Shown piece by piece: positions 1-13,894 of a DNA stretch of 64,000 nt. The stretch's first letter is position 1; every line of letters starts with the position of its first letter. The notes under the pieces are model-generated. The model did no database searches, was not told the origin of the DNA, and worked only from the letters and a program-made list of their open reading frames with translations. The translations under genes were made by a program, and so were the position numbers. Source of the DNA: Sindora glabra (Eukaryota > Streptophyta > Magnoliopsida > Fabales > Fabaceae); contig CM035226.1 in NCBI GenBank assembly GCA_020226215.1, forward strand, positions 63,635,455 through 63,699,454. Reading direction: 5' to 3'.

Positions 1-756
1 TCTAATGTAGCAAATTTCACATATAAATATGCCATGCCTAACAATTTAAATAACCCTTTTTAATCCATACAAACTAGCAGTTTAAAGATTCAAAGACATC
101 CCCAAGTGGCAATCTAAAGATTAGAGGATAACTCTAACCCTTTTATGTGGATTTTAGTATAACTTACAAATAAAAATATTGTATGATGTAAGACTAATGC
201 AAGCATAAGTATTGATAAAAGAAACTCAACAAAATAAGTTTGATGTAGCACATGGATTAATTGGTATGCTTTCATAACTAGCCCAAATGAATGAAACATT
301 AACTAGTAATAGATTAATGATTCAACTGCTAGTACCATCATCTTGTCCACTTTTCAAAATTTGATTAGAAATAAGCTATGAGTAGTTATATTTTTTGCAA
401 TGCAGTTTCTATCTTTAGTAGCTTACTAATAAAATCCATCTACCTTATTCACAATACTTGCATAAGTAGATGCCCATACCTAATAAGTCTTAATATTGAT
501 ACCTTTGCAACAATGTTAGAGTCTAATAGTAGCCACACTCAGTTTACAAATAGTGAACACCTAAATGTTTTCTCTACAAATAATGCACATCTCTCTTAAA
601 TACTTCTAATCTTTACCATAATTGTGAAGCGATGATTTTTTTAGACAAAAAAAAAATAAAGACATGTAAATTTTCAATTATTTTAATTTATTTTTCTAGA
701 AAATAGGGTTATATATATTACATTAAATTTTTATGCCGGCCACTACAATATCCTTA
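1..756. other. AT-rich non-coding stretch
   Basis: I see no coding signal, repeat structure or RNA gene here. The short open frames are AT-rich and low in complexity, with no recognisable motif. Confidence 0.6.
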
Positions 757-2170
<1,414 letters not shown>

Positions 2171-3267
2171 ATGATAGCCACTACAAGGAACCAAAGTTGT
2201 AAATTCTTAAACTACAAAATTGAATTGGATTTACATGACTATCACCATAAAAACTTGATATTTTAAGTTATTTATTAATTGCAGTTGATAAAATTATCTT
2301 TAGTTCTATTCATTTAAACTTCTTTAGTTTTATTCATTTAAACACCTTCATAAATTCATTATTTAGATTTCTTTAGCTTCTCTAATTTAAACTTCTTTAT
2401 AAATTCATTCATTTATATGGGTTTAGTTTCATTTATTAAACTTCATCATAAATGAGATACAATTAAATGCTCTCAATTTATGAGAAAATGCCATCATATT
2501 AAATATCAGTTAGTCCTAAAAATTAATTTTCTTTTCATATTTCCATTTCCTTAGTGGATGCTTTTTATAGATTTTTATTATGTAAACAATCGAATATGAA
2601 AAGAATATTTTTTTAAACCATAACAGAGAAAGTTATATTTGTTTCAATATGGCTTAACTCTATTAATATGTCTAATCCAAATATGGAAAGAGAAATAATT
2701 TTACAAATTTACAAAATTTTAAGTGAAAATAACATATAAATGAAAGTACGAGCTGATAAGTAAAGAGAAATAATATCTTTCCAAATTTATATAAAATAAC
2801 TACACTAAATCATCAATAAAAAAATACACGTCTACAAAATAACTATATAAGAACAATAAAAAAAAACTATTATGTATCAAAATTGTCATCCTTAATGCAA
2901 ACTCTAATATTGTTGTTAAAATTTCTCCACTTTATACATTCTATGGGAAATAAGAAAGTATACAACAAGAGAAGTGGATGGAAGTGAAATGAGAGATCAG
3001 TAGCAATTATCATTTATAAGCTTTTCTATTTCACTTTCATTTTATGGGAAATAAGAAAGTTTACAATAGGAGAGAAATGGAGGTTAAGATTTTTTTATTG
3101 CACACACTTTTAACGAAAATGGAAGGAGAGATTAGTAGTAATATTATGTATCATACTTATCATACCCAAAAGCATATTGGAAGGATGTAAGAATAGTTTG
3201 TATTGAAAAAAACTAAGTGAGAGTGAAGATTTATAAGGAAAAATAGATATCAGTTATTCAACAAAAT

Positions 3268-3480
3268 TGATGTTTTATGTTATGCAGTTTCTAATGAGAC
3301 TCTTTAAATATCTTTTAGATGATAGTTGTTAAATAGGACTGACATCTTATGCTCTTGCGATTTCCAATGAGACTCTTGAAATGCCTTTTAGATGATAAAT
3401 ATTAAACAAGATCACTGTCTTATGATTTTGCAGTTTCGAACAAGATTCTTTAAGTACCTTTTAGATAACGATTTAATATA
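3268..3480. repeat. Three diverged tandem copies of a 72-73 bp unit
   Basis: Units start near 3,268, 3,340 and 3,413. Each holds, in order, a TTATG-type start, a GCAGTTT-like block, AATGAGACTCTT (CAAGATTCTT in the third copy) and CTTTTAGAT. The copies differ at many sites, so the array is old. It lies in non-coding DNA that also contains scattered TGATGT/ACATCA words. Confidence 0.75.
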
Positions 3481-3639
3481 CAACTAACATTGAAAGTTAT
3501 CACACAAGTTTTGATGTTGGTTATTTTCTTAAATGTTATCTTAAGTTTTCATATAATTTCAAAAATATCATTACATCAAAATTTATGTCAATTTTTTTAT
3601 TAATTGACATTTATCAGTAATTTTGTAGTCGTGTATACA

Positions 3640-4624
3640 AAGATCTAGGTGACAAGAGCACTATGCAAATAACACATGATACCACCAAAGTTTAATGTTA
3701 TAAGCTAAATAATAAGTTTCTTTTCAATAAAAGAATATTGCATTAATGTTCCACCAACAACATCAATTTTGATGTACTAGTTCCTTTCTTTTTCCACAAT
3801 AGGATTTACAAGAATTTTTGTTAATGGCCATATTATTGAAAGATAATGTTTCTTTCTTTTTTGCATTTAAAGGTGTTATTTCTAGTTTTTGCAATATGTA
3901 CATGTTACATGACTTTTACTATTTGAACCTAATTAAATGCATGAAATTGTTGTCATTAGATGTTTATTATATTTGAGATATTAATTTTTACCACAAAAAC
4001 ATCAAGATAGGTTTGAATATTTTAGTTTTACTGCTTGTACAATAATATGAGTTGTTGGATTCTATAATTAGGTTCAGATACTGCTTTAGTGATAATAAAG
4101 TTTACGAGAATTTTAATGGATAAAAAAAATTAGTAAAGGACATTAATTATTTTATAAAATTATCATCCTATCCTATATTACACATTGTCTATTTAATAGA
4201 AGTCGACATACTATATAAATTTTAAGATATGAAAATGCTAATTCTTGATAGCAATTTATGAATCGACATCTAATATAAACAATAACATCGATTACTAAAC
4301 CAAAAATTTGATGTCATATTTTAATTATTTAACAATATATGAGAACTAAACATTTCAATGTTCATAAAAAATTAATGTTGTTAGCTATATTCAACATTGG
4401 TTTAAAAATAAACATTGAATATACTACATATACAATGATGCCTATATATACATTAGTAAATAATCGATGTGGAATGGATTAAATAACCAATATTATAAGG
4501 CATTTATGTAGTTATGACTATTGAAAGGGCTAAACCATTCCCTTTAGTTTTCCCCAAATTTCTCAAATCTTCATTTATTGTAAGATAAATCCCTTTTAAA
4601 TTTCCATATAACTATGAGCATGCA
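3640..4624. other. Non-coding, rich in short TGATGT/ACATCA words
   Basis: No gene is seen. Short related words such as ATCGATG, TTGATGT and AACATTG recur on both strands from about 4,220 to 4,500, resembling the degenerate subterminal repeats of non-autonomous CACTA elements, but I could not define both ends. Confidence 0.35.
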
Positions 4625-6180
4625 TGTGACGCCTATAGGATTTTTCTTACAATTTCTTCATAAACTTGACATTTTACCTTGGTTTTACTTTTTTCTTTAA
4701 ATTTTACTAGAATTTAAGTTCTGACTTCAATTAAACCATTAAGGTTTACTAGTACCAAATTACTCATCATCTATCTTGTTTAAATCATCTAACCTTACTA
4801 GCTTAAAAGATTTAGAAAGAACAAGGATGAAACATATATCCTAAAGGAAGATTGGATCACTCACCTTGTTATCTTTGAGTTTTGACTTGGTTGAAACCTT
4901 AAATAAAATAGAAAAAAATTCTCAGTTATCATCTAACCATTTACACTTTAAAGCTTTAAAAGAAGATAATTAGGTAGTGATTTTCTTACCAAGGAGAGTA
5001 ACTAAAATCTTCACTTGAGTTACTAGAGGTTTAGTCATACTATAAGAATGAAGGAAGAATTTTTGTGCTTATAAGAAAGGGTGTTGTTGTGAAAAATGAG
5101 CAGAAAAATTTGAAGGATGATGTGAAAAATGAGCAGAAGAAAGTTGAAGATGATGTTTTTCTATCTTTTTTAATTTTTATGGAGAGTAATCATGCTTTAT
5201 CTTCCATCATATTGGCTCCTTTCTAGATTTCCTCTTCATGCATTGGTTTATCATCTTTTAGGCTATCATTACAATTATTTCCCACTAATCTCTTATTGGC
5301 TTAGGGTGATCATTGTATTTGTAAGCATCCTTTTCTATTACTTAATCCTTTTTAAGGGAATTTTAAGTACATGGAAGGCCCCATTCTTTCAACCTTGAAT
5401 GGGATGTCATGTAAGCCTTCCCTTTGACCTAAAACTTACTCTTATTTTTTTTAGCTTTTCATGTGATATTAGCCTTTCATAGTTAGGCTTAACTCTTTTT
5501 TACCAAATTTCTCAAGAAATGGCCCAAACCTCAATTCTACAGAATTAGTATTTTAAGATCTTAGGAAAAATTCGATAACTTTTTATTTACTAAGACCGAT
5601 AACATGAAATTTTTACCATAAGTAGTGATATATGTTCTCTTTCCATAGTCACAAACTATGCCTTAATTAGATTCTCTTTCCCTAAATACTAAAGGAAGGT
5701 TAGTATCATTTTGTCTAAAATTTGAATTAATTTCAAAAAAATAATGATATTAATTGTCTTCAAATTAAATTATAAATTTTAAAGGGTCGAAGCATCAGAT
5801 GTTATCTTTCCAAATCTTTCGATGATTCTTGAATTGGACATTCTTATCAAAAGTTATAACATAATCACTTCTAATTATGCAATGACCTAACAAGAAAAAA
5901 TGTGAATACCCTCTTATTATCATATCTACAAGTGTGACCTTCAAATGGGCTAATCCATTATGGCTTACTCCTACATATATATTTCCCTAGACCTTTATTT
6001 TCTTTAATTATTTAATTCCACATCTTAAAAGGAACACATGCACTCACATACACATGTATACCTTTAGTTAGTTAGCTCGGGCATCTATAATACATTCTCA
6101 TTACTTTATCATTTATAATAATATATATGTATACACTTAAATCTTTCACCTTAAGTTTAGTTAATATTTGGGGTGTTACA
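4625..6180. repeat. Possible solo LTR of a gypsy-type retrotransposon
   Basis: The segment begins TGTGACGCCTATAGG and ends GGGGTGTTACA. Plant chromovirus LTRs often start with TGTAACACCC or TGTGACGCC and end with GGGGTGTTACA, so the pair suggests one LTR of about 1.55 kb. The interior is non-coding. Against the call, the flanking five bases (ATGCA on the left, AAAAA on the right) do not form a target-site duplication, so the two ends may not belong together. Confidence 0.35.
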
Positions 6181-7214
6181 AAAAAATGATGTAAACTATG
6201 CATGCGTACATCTTAAGAAAGTATTTTCCAATTATTTAGATTTTTTTCACCTTTTTTCCTTCTATTCTTTTCTTATGCTAAGTACTTTAATGGCAAATTA
6301 ACTTTTTCTAATTGCAGCAAGCAAGGTATATTTTTTTGATTTTATTGTAAATGTATTGTATTTTAATCTTGTTGTCATTTTTTCTATTAGACTAAAATTT
6401 TTAGGGTGATTGGATTCTTGGCAGTGTAAGGAAATTCCTTATATATAAATTTAAATATGTTCTAGTAGAAGGAAAGACTTTTTTTAGTACAATATTCTCA
6501 TGTTAGGGATAGTAATAGTAACTATGGATGCATGAAATATCTATTTCAAATTGTTTTTAATAGATCTTCTATTATACAATAAAGAGAGGCAATATTTTTT
6601 TTCATAGGTATGATTTGGTTGGCTTTAAGGATATGTTTTGAATGAAAAAGAATGATTAAAAAAAACAAAAGAAAAGAGAAAAATAAAAAAAGAAAGAATA
6701 AGAGAAAAAGAGTTAGGAAGAGAAGGAAAAAGAAAGTTAACAAGTATTTGAAATAAAAAAATTGGGTTGTTGTGCTAAGTCATAAGTGTTCATAATTTGC
6801 TCATATATTTATTGTCAAAGTATTCTATTAATTTCTTTATTTTTTAACTTTCACTTTTTCATTTTTTTCCTTTTTTTATTATTATCATTATAACTTTGAA
6901 TAAAATGCTTTTAATTTGTGTTATGCATGTAATTTGAGTAGTGGAAATTAAATAATAAGCAATTTCATGGAATGAACTTGAGTAGAATACTTACCATAAA
7001 CACTTGAAAGTTAGAGAGTAAATTTTGTAAAGGTTTACCAATTTGATTTATCCATTTTGAATGAAGTTGCTATGTTGATTATTTTTTGAGTTTATCAATA
7101 ATTTTGTTCATGATATGTTATGATTCTTGATAACTTTCGTTGTTTCTTACTTGTGAATTTTGTGATTCTAAAGTCTTTAAAAAGTAAGTATTTTATTCTT
7201 TAGTTTTGAACAAA
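6181..7214. other. Non-coding; possibly the 3' internal region of the adjacent LTR element
   Basis: AT-rich with a purine-rich tract around 6,655-6,735. There is no coding signal. Because a polypurine-type sequence and an LTR follow immediately, part of this may be the degenerate 3' untranslated region of that retrotransposon. Confidence 0.4.
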
Positions 7215-7259
7215 GTTATGTTTGCTTGAGGTCGAGTAAAGGCTAAGTGGGAGGTAATT
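7215..7259 (+). other. Polypurine-tract region preceding an Athila/Tat-like LTR
   Basis: The stretch reads TTGCTTGAGGTCGAGTAAA followed by GGCTAAGTGGGAGG. Known plant Athila-type gypsy elements carry a TTGAGGACAAGCAAAG word and then a GTGGGGG tract just before the 3' LTR. Here both are slightly decayed. The following LTR-like sequence starts TGATATA. Confidence 0.55.
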
Positions 7260-8660
7260 TGATATACAAGATATTTTTTATATTATCTCCTCCTAGTTTA
7301 AGCCTTTTAGTGTTACATATATGTAATTTTGCCTTATTATATGATTGGGTGATAGTTTTCTAATATTTTTAAATTATTCAATTAATGCTAAATTTTTATA
7401 CTATTTTAAATTTTTAACTATAACTTGAGTTTTTGATGTTGAATCTTTATATCATTGGAAAACTTAGAGAAAGTTCTAAAACTTTCATGTTTTGGCTGAA
7501 ACCAAATTTGGACATTTAAGAGTTCAAAAATACTTATAAAGTTGATACTTTGTTTTTATTCTAGTTGAACCAATCTCTATTTTTGGACTATAACTAGAGC
7601 TCTAGATATCTAATTAAGGTGAAACTACTCTTAAAACTAGTTAAGACCTAGCCTAACAAGTTTCATATTTGAGATTTAGTAAAACTATTCTATTTTGGTA
7701 ATCAAACTTGAGTTGCAATTTGAATTACAAGTTTTTACTACAATAAACATTATTAGTAGTCTAGTTTGTAAATTAGGCCATGACCGTCTAAATTGGGCAA
7801 GGCCCTATTCTTTATAACCCTAAGAGATATATTTACTTAGATCATTAGGTTTTATAGCTAAAGAAATCGGATTTAAGGGGTTTTGTAACTTTAAGGGCAA
7901 AAACAATTTCTAGATAACAAACCCTATTCTCTCTAGTTTTCTTTATATTCCACTATAAGTGGATGATTTTCCTTCAAGGTTCTAAGATTTAAGTACTCTT
8001 AATTCTATTTGATTTATGACTTCTCTCTTTAATTTATTTATAATTCATTTATTAGTTCTTCTTTGTTATGATTGCTTTAATGATTAATTGATAAAGCTCA
8101 TTAGTTGATTATGCCTAGTAGTTTGATGCTATTTTATTGATTGTTCTAAATTCTTACGTGCAGAATCAGGATGATTGATTGTAAATCAATAGCAAATAGA
8201 TATCTAAATTTCAATTGTTAATTTTATGATGTTTATAAAAATTAAAAAATGAATTTAACAAATGTTGCTGATAAAATTGTTAGATTCAGCTTAACTTGAA
8301 TCTAAATGCTTGAAGATTGATTGGTTGCTTGTTTTGATTAATCTAAATTTAGAATTTGTATGATTACCATTGGCTTCAAGGTATTCATTGGTTGAATGTT
8401 TAAATTGTAAGCTAAATTGTTAAGTGCTAGTTAAAAATCGAAGTCTTGGAATGTGAAATCCCTTGGATTTGATTTCCACCATTTGTTAGTTTACATCTAA
8501 TTCTATTTTACATTGTCTATTTATATATGCTTTTGAAAACCCTTGCTTTATATTATGTTTACATTAATTAGTTCTATTGCTTTGAGTACGAATTTAACTT
8601 GCCTCTACTACATTTTAAGCTAAGTTTGGTATTTAATTTTGGTGCAAAATGACATGTATT
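7260..8660 (+). repeat. LTR of an Athila/Tat-like Ty3/gypsy retrotransposon (copy A)
   Basis: A non-coding block beginning TGATATACAAG directly after a polypurine-like tract. A second, inverted copy lies at 56,690-57,881: matching landmarks include AATCTTTAT, GTTGATACTTTG, TTTTGGTAATCAAACTTGAG, AGTTTGTAAATTAGGCC and TTCTTTATAACCCTAAGA. Near 8,450 the text CCCTTGGATTTGATTTC resembles the CCCTGTGGATTCGACCT word found near the end of such LTRs. The right boundary is approximate. No internal coding region is preserved next to it. Confidence 0.6.
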
Positions 8661-9795
8661 AAAGTTCTAATTGTGGAAATTTGTTATTTCAAATGTTACT
8701 GGTGAGGAAAGTTACGTTAGTGATGTTCATGAATACACTAATAATGGTGTGACCAATTGAAGTATTGAAATTGTTCTTATTGACACTAAGTTTAGGAAAT
8801 GTGTTTATTAGATTTTATTTTATTTACCATGTTATTTTCTACCTAACTTGTTTGCTTTTTTTTTACAAATCTTATTTATTATAGGGGTAAGTAATTGAAA
8901 TGTGTGATATAGGGTTCATGTGTTGACTATGTATTAACTGTTATGAAAAATAAATAAAGAATCCTCTAATATCATAATTTTTCACCTATGTTATATCAAA
9001 TCTTTTGGAGATAATTTCAATTAAACCACTTTTTTTTATAATAAATTAGATCTTTAATTTTTTTTACTAAGAAAAATGGGGAATAAGGGCAACTAGTATT
9101 GGTTATCCTCTTTCAGTATTATCATAGAAGTATTTCCTCATTATAAAATGTTTACTTTAAACCACAGTTACTACTTAAGAAGCAAGTCTATCACCATAAT
9201 CCTACCTAAACACTAACGATCTTAAGAGTCCTTCATCCCTTCATTAGTTACAAATTGATACCCTCTTGCATTGAATTTGTAACCTCTAGGATGAGGGAAT
9301 AATTTGGTACTATTAAGCCAATCACTTTGATGCTAATCTTTAATATTAATTTCCTTTTCTTACTAACTACCATCCATTTTAGCTATTGTTATTGTTATTA
9401 ATTTGTTACAAGCATCAAAGATCTTATTCAATTGAAACCTTACAAAATGTGAAAAGTTGAAGAAAGTTCAATAATCTACTAAATACATTTACTAATTGCT
9501 CTCGTTTCTTTTACCAATACATTTTTTGTTATCTATTTCTCATCATCAATTTGTCAGATGATACTACATTTCAAAGATACATACAATCATCCACGTATTA
9601 TCATACAATTTATGTGATCACTTCCTACATCTCACTCTTAAAAAAATTACCATTGAAATTGCTACATTTTCCAAGGTAATTTGCCTTTTTATTACCCTTT
9701 TATATATTTTAAGTGTGAGATGCTCATTTTGCCAGACAAGTGCTATACTAATTAGAAATTCTTTCTATCAAGTTTATTAGATGAGGGACTATTCA
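8661..9795. other. Non-coding stretch
   Basis: No gene or repeat could be defined. It may include introns or upstream exons of the RPA-like relic that follows, but no exon was recognisable. Confidence 0.4.
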
Positions 9796-9799
9796 AACA

Positions 9800-11129
9800 A
9801 CCTAAACAGACCAATCCTGGTTTCATGATGCATGTAATTCTTGTGAAAAGAAGTCTAATGCAATCGATAGAAAGACAATTTGTTATGATTGCTGTTGATC
9901 TTCACCACCTATAATACCTAAGTAAGTCATCAATTTTATACTCTATAATAGTAATTAGTTATTATATTATATTACATTATTTTCCTTTTCATTTCATTAT
10001 TTTCCTTATTTCAATGTAATATAGTCCATTCTATTATTTTTGTTTTTATTAGGCTTAGAATTCAAAATGTTGGTTAAGGATCAAAGGTAAAATTATCTTT
10101 TATTGTGTTTGGACTTGATACGGCCCTTATTTGAAAGGTGAATGCTTACGATAGCAAGGAAAGATTGGAAAAGGTACATGTTTCAAAAGAACTTTTGCTC
10201 TATTAACTAATTTGTTTTATAATTATTACTTTCTAAGAATGGGAATTATATCTTTTGGTTGAAAGATTCCATAGTATAATGCATACTAATCTTGTTTTGT
10301 TCGTCTTAATTTCAGATACACTTTTGTTTGCCGATTTAATTTATCCTCAATATGATCTTCACGACCGCAAAATTGACCTGTTATTTCTCTTTGATACTGT
10401 TTTGGCTACATGAAATATATTATTGTGAATGATTTCTTAATCTTCATAATTTGGATGATGAGTTGATCCCTGTATTAAAGTTTTGTTACAGTATTGTACT
10501 TCATTTATCCTACTTGAATCATAACTATTAAGGATGGATGTTATATGATTTTTTTATAACAATCATACTTGCCTTAACTCTATTTCTTTTTTAAGAAAGG
10601 TGATTGTTTTGATTACTTCTTTGAAATATAAGAAGCCTTTCTTCAGAAGACTTTTCTCTTCAAAGTTGAAACTTCAACAAAGTAATATTATTGTGATAAA
10701 GACTAATGATGAATTTATTGTTTTTTGTTTTATTAAACTGGATAGATCCTAGTAGGTTTATGCCTACTTCTACTTTTTTGCTTTCCTATGATCTTTTCTG
10801 TTAAAAAATTATTCAAACCAAGGATTTGTTGTTCTTTACGATTTGAGGAAATCCTTCTTTCTGTAGACGTTCCAAAAGAACACAATCAACTAATTGATTC
10901 AAACTTATGTTTTGTTTTACCTTTCTTTTTTTTTTTACATTTTTGCTACCTCTATATTTATACATGGAGCATTTTATTTAATTTTTTATTTCAATGTTGT
11001 CAACCTTTTCTTCCCCTTTTTGCTAGATGAATGAGACATTCTTTGTGTCTTTTAAGAACGATAGTGATTTCACTTCTTCCACTTTAATAACCCCTCGCAA
11101 GAGAAATTCAAAAGATATTGATATGGATG
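9800..11129 (+). pseudogene. Replication protein A large-subunit-like gene relic (C-terminal DNA-binding region)
   Basis: Three exon-like stretches read in order. At 9,809-9,895 the peptide has a W-F-H-D-A-C-N-S-C start and a C-Y-D-C end, the spacing of the zinc-binding Rep_fac-A_C domain of RPA70. After a likely acceptor (TTTTTATTAG, ending about 10,050) comes text with SFIVFGLDTALI, like the beta-strand that follows in this family. At 11,027-11,129 a tail contains TPRKRNSKDID, a basic tail like those on plant and Helitron-borne RPA copies. In-frame stops and frameshifts are present, and CACTA-1 begins at 11,130 inside the tail. RPA binds single-stranded DNA during replication and repair. 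This could be a host paralogue or a Helitron-carried copy; I cannot tell. Confidence 0.5.
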
Positions 11130-11152
11130 CATTACAAAAAAAAAAGCTTCCA
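11130..11152 (+). repeat. CACTA-1 left terminal inverted repeat
   Basis: It starts CATTACAAAA, with one change from the canonical CACTACAA-type end, and continues to AGCTTCCA. The same order of landmarks is found in the inverse complement at 19,486-19,507. Confidence 0.65.
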
Positions 11153-11937
11153 ATGATGATGACAAAAGTTGTCGTTATAGAATACTCAATCGTCATTAAA
11201 TATAAAAGTCGTTAGAGAAAATATTGTCGATATAGGTTTGTAAGTAAAGCCACTAATATTGGTGACATTTTGTCATTGATAAAAGTCCACATTTCTCTAA
11301 TGACGAAGTTGTCAGAGAAAACATTTTGGAAATTCAAAAATTTTTTAGTTTTAATTTTTAGCAACAATAAATGTTGTCTCTATTAGTCCATTTTAAAGAT
11401 AATAAAATAAAATAACTTTTCAATTTTTAGTGGCAATTATATTTGTCGTTAAAAGTTAAACTTTTAGCAATAACTTTGTCATCGCTAAAAATTTAACTTT
11501 TAGCAATGACAACAGTCATCATTAAAGGATAAATTTTAATGACGAATGTCCTAAGAGTTAATTTTAATTTTTTTAAATTTAAAGAAATTCAACATTTATT
11601 TTAATAGTTAAATTTTAAAATATTAAAATAAAATTTATAAATTAAAATTGTAATTAAAATAATATATTATATTTAATAACATACATAAACATATTCTTTA
11701 TTTTAATTCAATTGAATTATATTTATCCTTTTTTAAATTAATTTTATCTAATGTAAATTGTACAAATGGAATATATTAACAATACTAGTAATAATGTACA
11801 ACATGATTACAAGATCCAATAAAAAATGAATATTCATAAAATAATTATATAAATAGTATACTTATAAACAAATTATATATACATAATCCATATAAATGTG
11901 TACATATGAAAAAGAAAACTATATATACATAATAATT

Positions 11938-13746
11938 TATAGGAAATGGAGGTGTAGATATCCCAATATATCATCATCCATGTCAGGATTATCATCATCA
12001 TCATCCTAATGATGTGGACAATACATTGATGGTAGTGATTGAGAAAGATCAGGTGGCTGGGCAGCCAGTGCAATAGCAAATTTACTCAACCTAAGCAATG
12101 TAACAACAAATGGAGGTAGGGATAGTATGAGACCTTGTTGTCTAAGTAGGGAGATGAGCTTTGTAAGATATGTCCCAAATTATTGTTGTATTTGTTGTTG
12201 CTGAGCAAGCTACTGTTGCTACTCTTGAATCAACTGTTAGCTCTATTAAAGTTGGTCTCAGTTTTGCTCTAGCTGTTATCGAATCTATTGCAACTGCTCC
12301 TATAACTTACCGACTTGGGACACATACTATGAGCTTCCCCCAATGCCAGAAGTGCTTACCCACTGATAGGATTGACTAGTTAGCACACGCCTAACCGCTT
12401 TCCTACACCTTTAACGAGTGCCAAGCACCTCATCAGTGATAGTAGCCTGAATGATCTATACAAAAGTTCCAGGTGAGCTAGTGAATAATATACTGAGTCA
12501 CCAGCTCAATCATCCTTGCCTTGAATTATTAAAATAAAATTCAATCATAAAGATTACAGGATATATTTGTAAAATTCTATTTAAAATATAAAGTTTAGCT
12601 AACTTACATATTGCTCCTCAAGGGTCAGATGCACCCACTCCCTTAACTTATACTTGTGTTGGTCCTTAAAATTCTTAGGAACTAACTATAGCTCACCAAT
12701 CTCCTTATTTCTTTATTCATATTTTACAAGAGAAAAATAGACAAATATAATTATTAAGTTGGCTAACAAATTGTACATTTAAATCATGAATAATAAATTA
12801 AATTATCTTATCATAATGATGTGCAGCAATAGATTTTGATCCATGCTAATCATTTACCACTTTCTTTACCTTGTTATCTATATTTCTTACAAACAGCTCC
12901 TGTAAATTAAGAAATAATCATGTAATATAGTTACATTTATAATTTGGATATATGAAATAATCATAACTTTATTAAATGTCACATTTATTTTGTAATTGTC
13001 ACTATCAAAGAATTCCACGCAACTTTGCCACATTTGCAGTGAGACAGATCGCAAAACGTAACATCTAGCATGATCCAAGTCATAATCTTGCTCTCGATCG
13101 CCCTTGTGCTTTAGAAAGTGCTTATTCAACCTATACTTCTAATCTCTGTACAAATCAGCAGTAGTTTACATCAAACTGCTGAATGCTTTATCCCGCTCAC
13201 CCTCGAATATGCCTTGGAACTCGAAATGGGATTGCATTAGAAGATATTTAATAAATTTATGAGTACTATATTCAAAATTTTCAATATGAAATATAACTAA
13301 GTTAAGATAGGGAGGAGATGGATACTTATACAAACCTTTTGCATGACTCTTTCCTGTAGTTGTTGAGGCACAACTTACTATGATTTATAATAAAGCGGCA
13401 CATAGGTTCGAATTATGATGCCAATATTGGGAGGGAGATGCTAGCAATCTCATTGACCGCATGTCATGTACCAATCATATTGAATTGTACAGGCACCAAT
13501 CTCCCCTCACCCCTTTCCATCTTCTCATACAACCTAAGGGACCTATTCGAGTCCCTTTTTTCTCGAAGTTGAAACTTTGATGGATAACGAAAAATATTAA
13601 TACCATATATTCATATTTAATCAATAATTAACTCAAGTGTGTATAATAAGAAAAGATACCTGATCCCTTGCACTACGATGGAATGTGGATGGGCCAATGT
13701 AGAGGATCCCCTCCAGCATCACCTCTGTGGTATCATGCCTCGACAT
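11938..13746 (-). pseudogene. CACTA-1 second gene, Transposase_24-type (TNPA-like) protein
   Basis: A multi-exon reading can be followed. It starts at ATG 13,746 (MSRHDTTEVMLEG) and exon 1 ends in RSARDQ before a GT donor near 13,660. Further blocks include RSLRLYEKMERGEGRLVPVQ near 13,530, SLQMWQSCVEFF near 13,030, a RNIDNKVKKVV to GSKSIAAHHYD block near 12,850, and ITDEVLGTR near 12,440. A Q-rich coiled-coil-like stretch and an acidic DDDDDNPDMDDDILGYLHL tail end at stop 11,938. The V-S-L-x-M-W-Q and SKSIAAH blocks are typical of plant Transposase_24 proteins of En/Spm elements, which bind the subterminal repeats. Several internal stops remain after splicing, so it is dead. CACTA-2 carries the same gene. 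Confidence 0.75.
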
Positions 13747-13894
13747 CCGCTGTGATTGGGATAATACACATTGTACAAATATTTGAAAGGAAAGTCCATA
13801 ATCAAATCAAATGATGACATGATATAAATTATTGTATTCATATAATTTTATTACACAATTATGAATTGTAATGTAAAAAAAATATTATTTCCTT

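Noticed and set aside
6546..6743. Hydrophobic Leu/Phe-rich minus-strand frame resembling membrane segments
   Set aside because: It is the reverse of a purine-rich (GAAAAA) tract; the hydrophobicity is a composition effect.
12170..12379. Open frame on the plus strand with normal-looking residues
   Set aside because: It is the antisense of the Q-rich part of the CACTA-1 second gene; the minus-strand reading has the family motifs.
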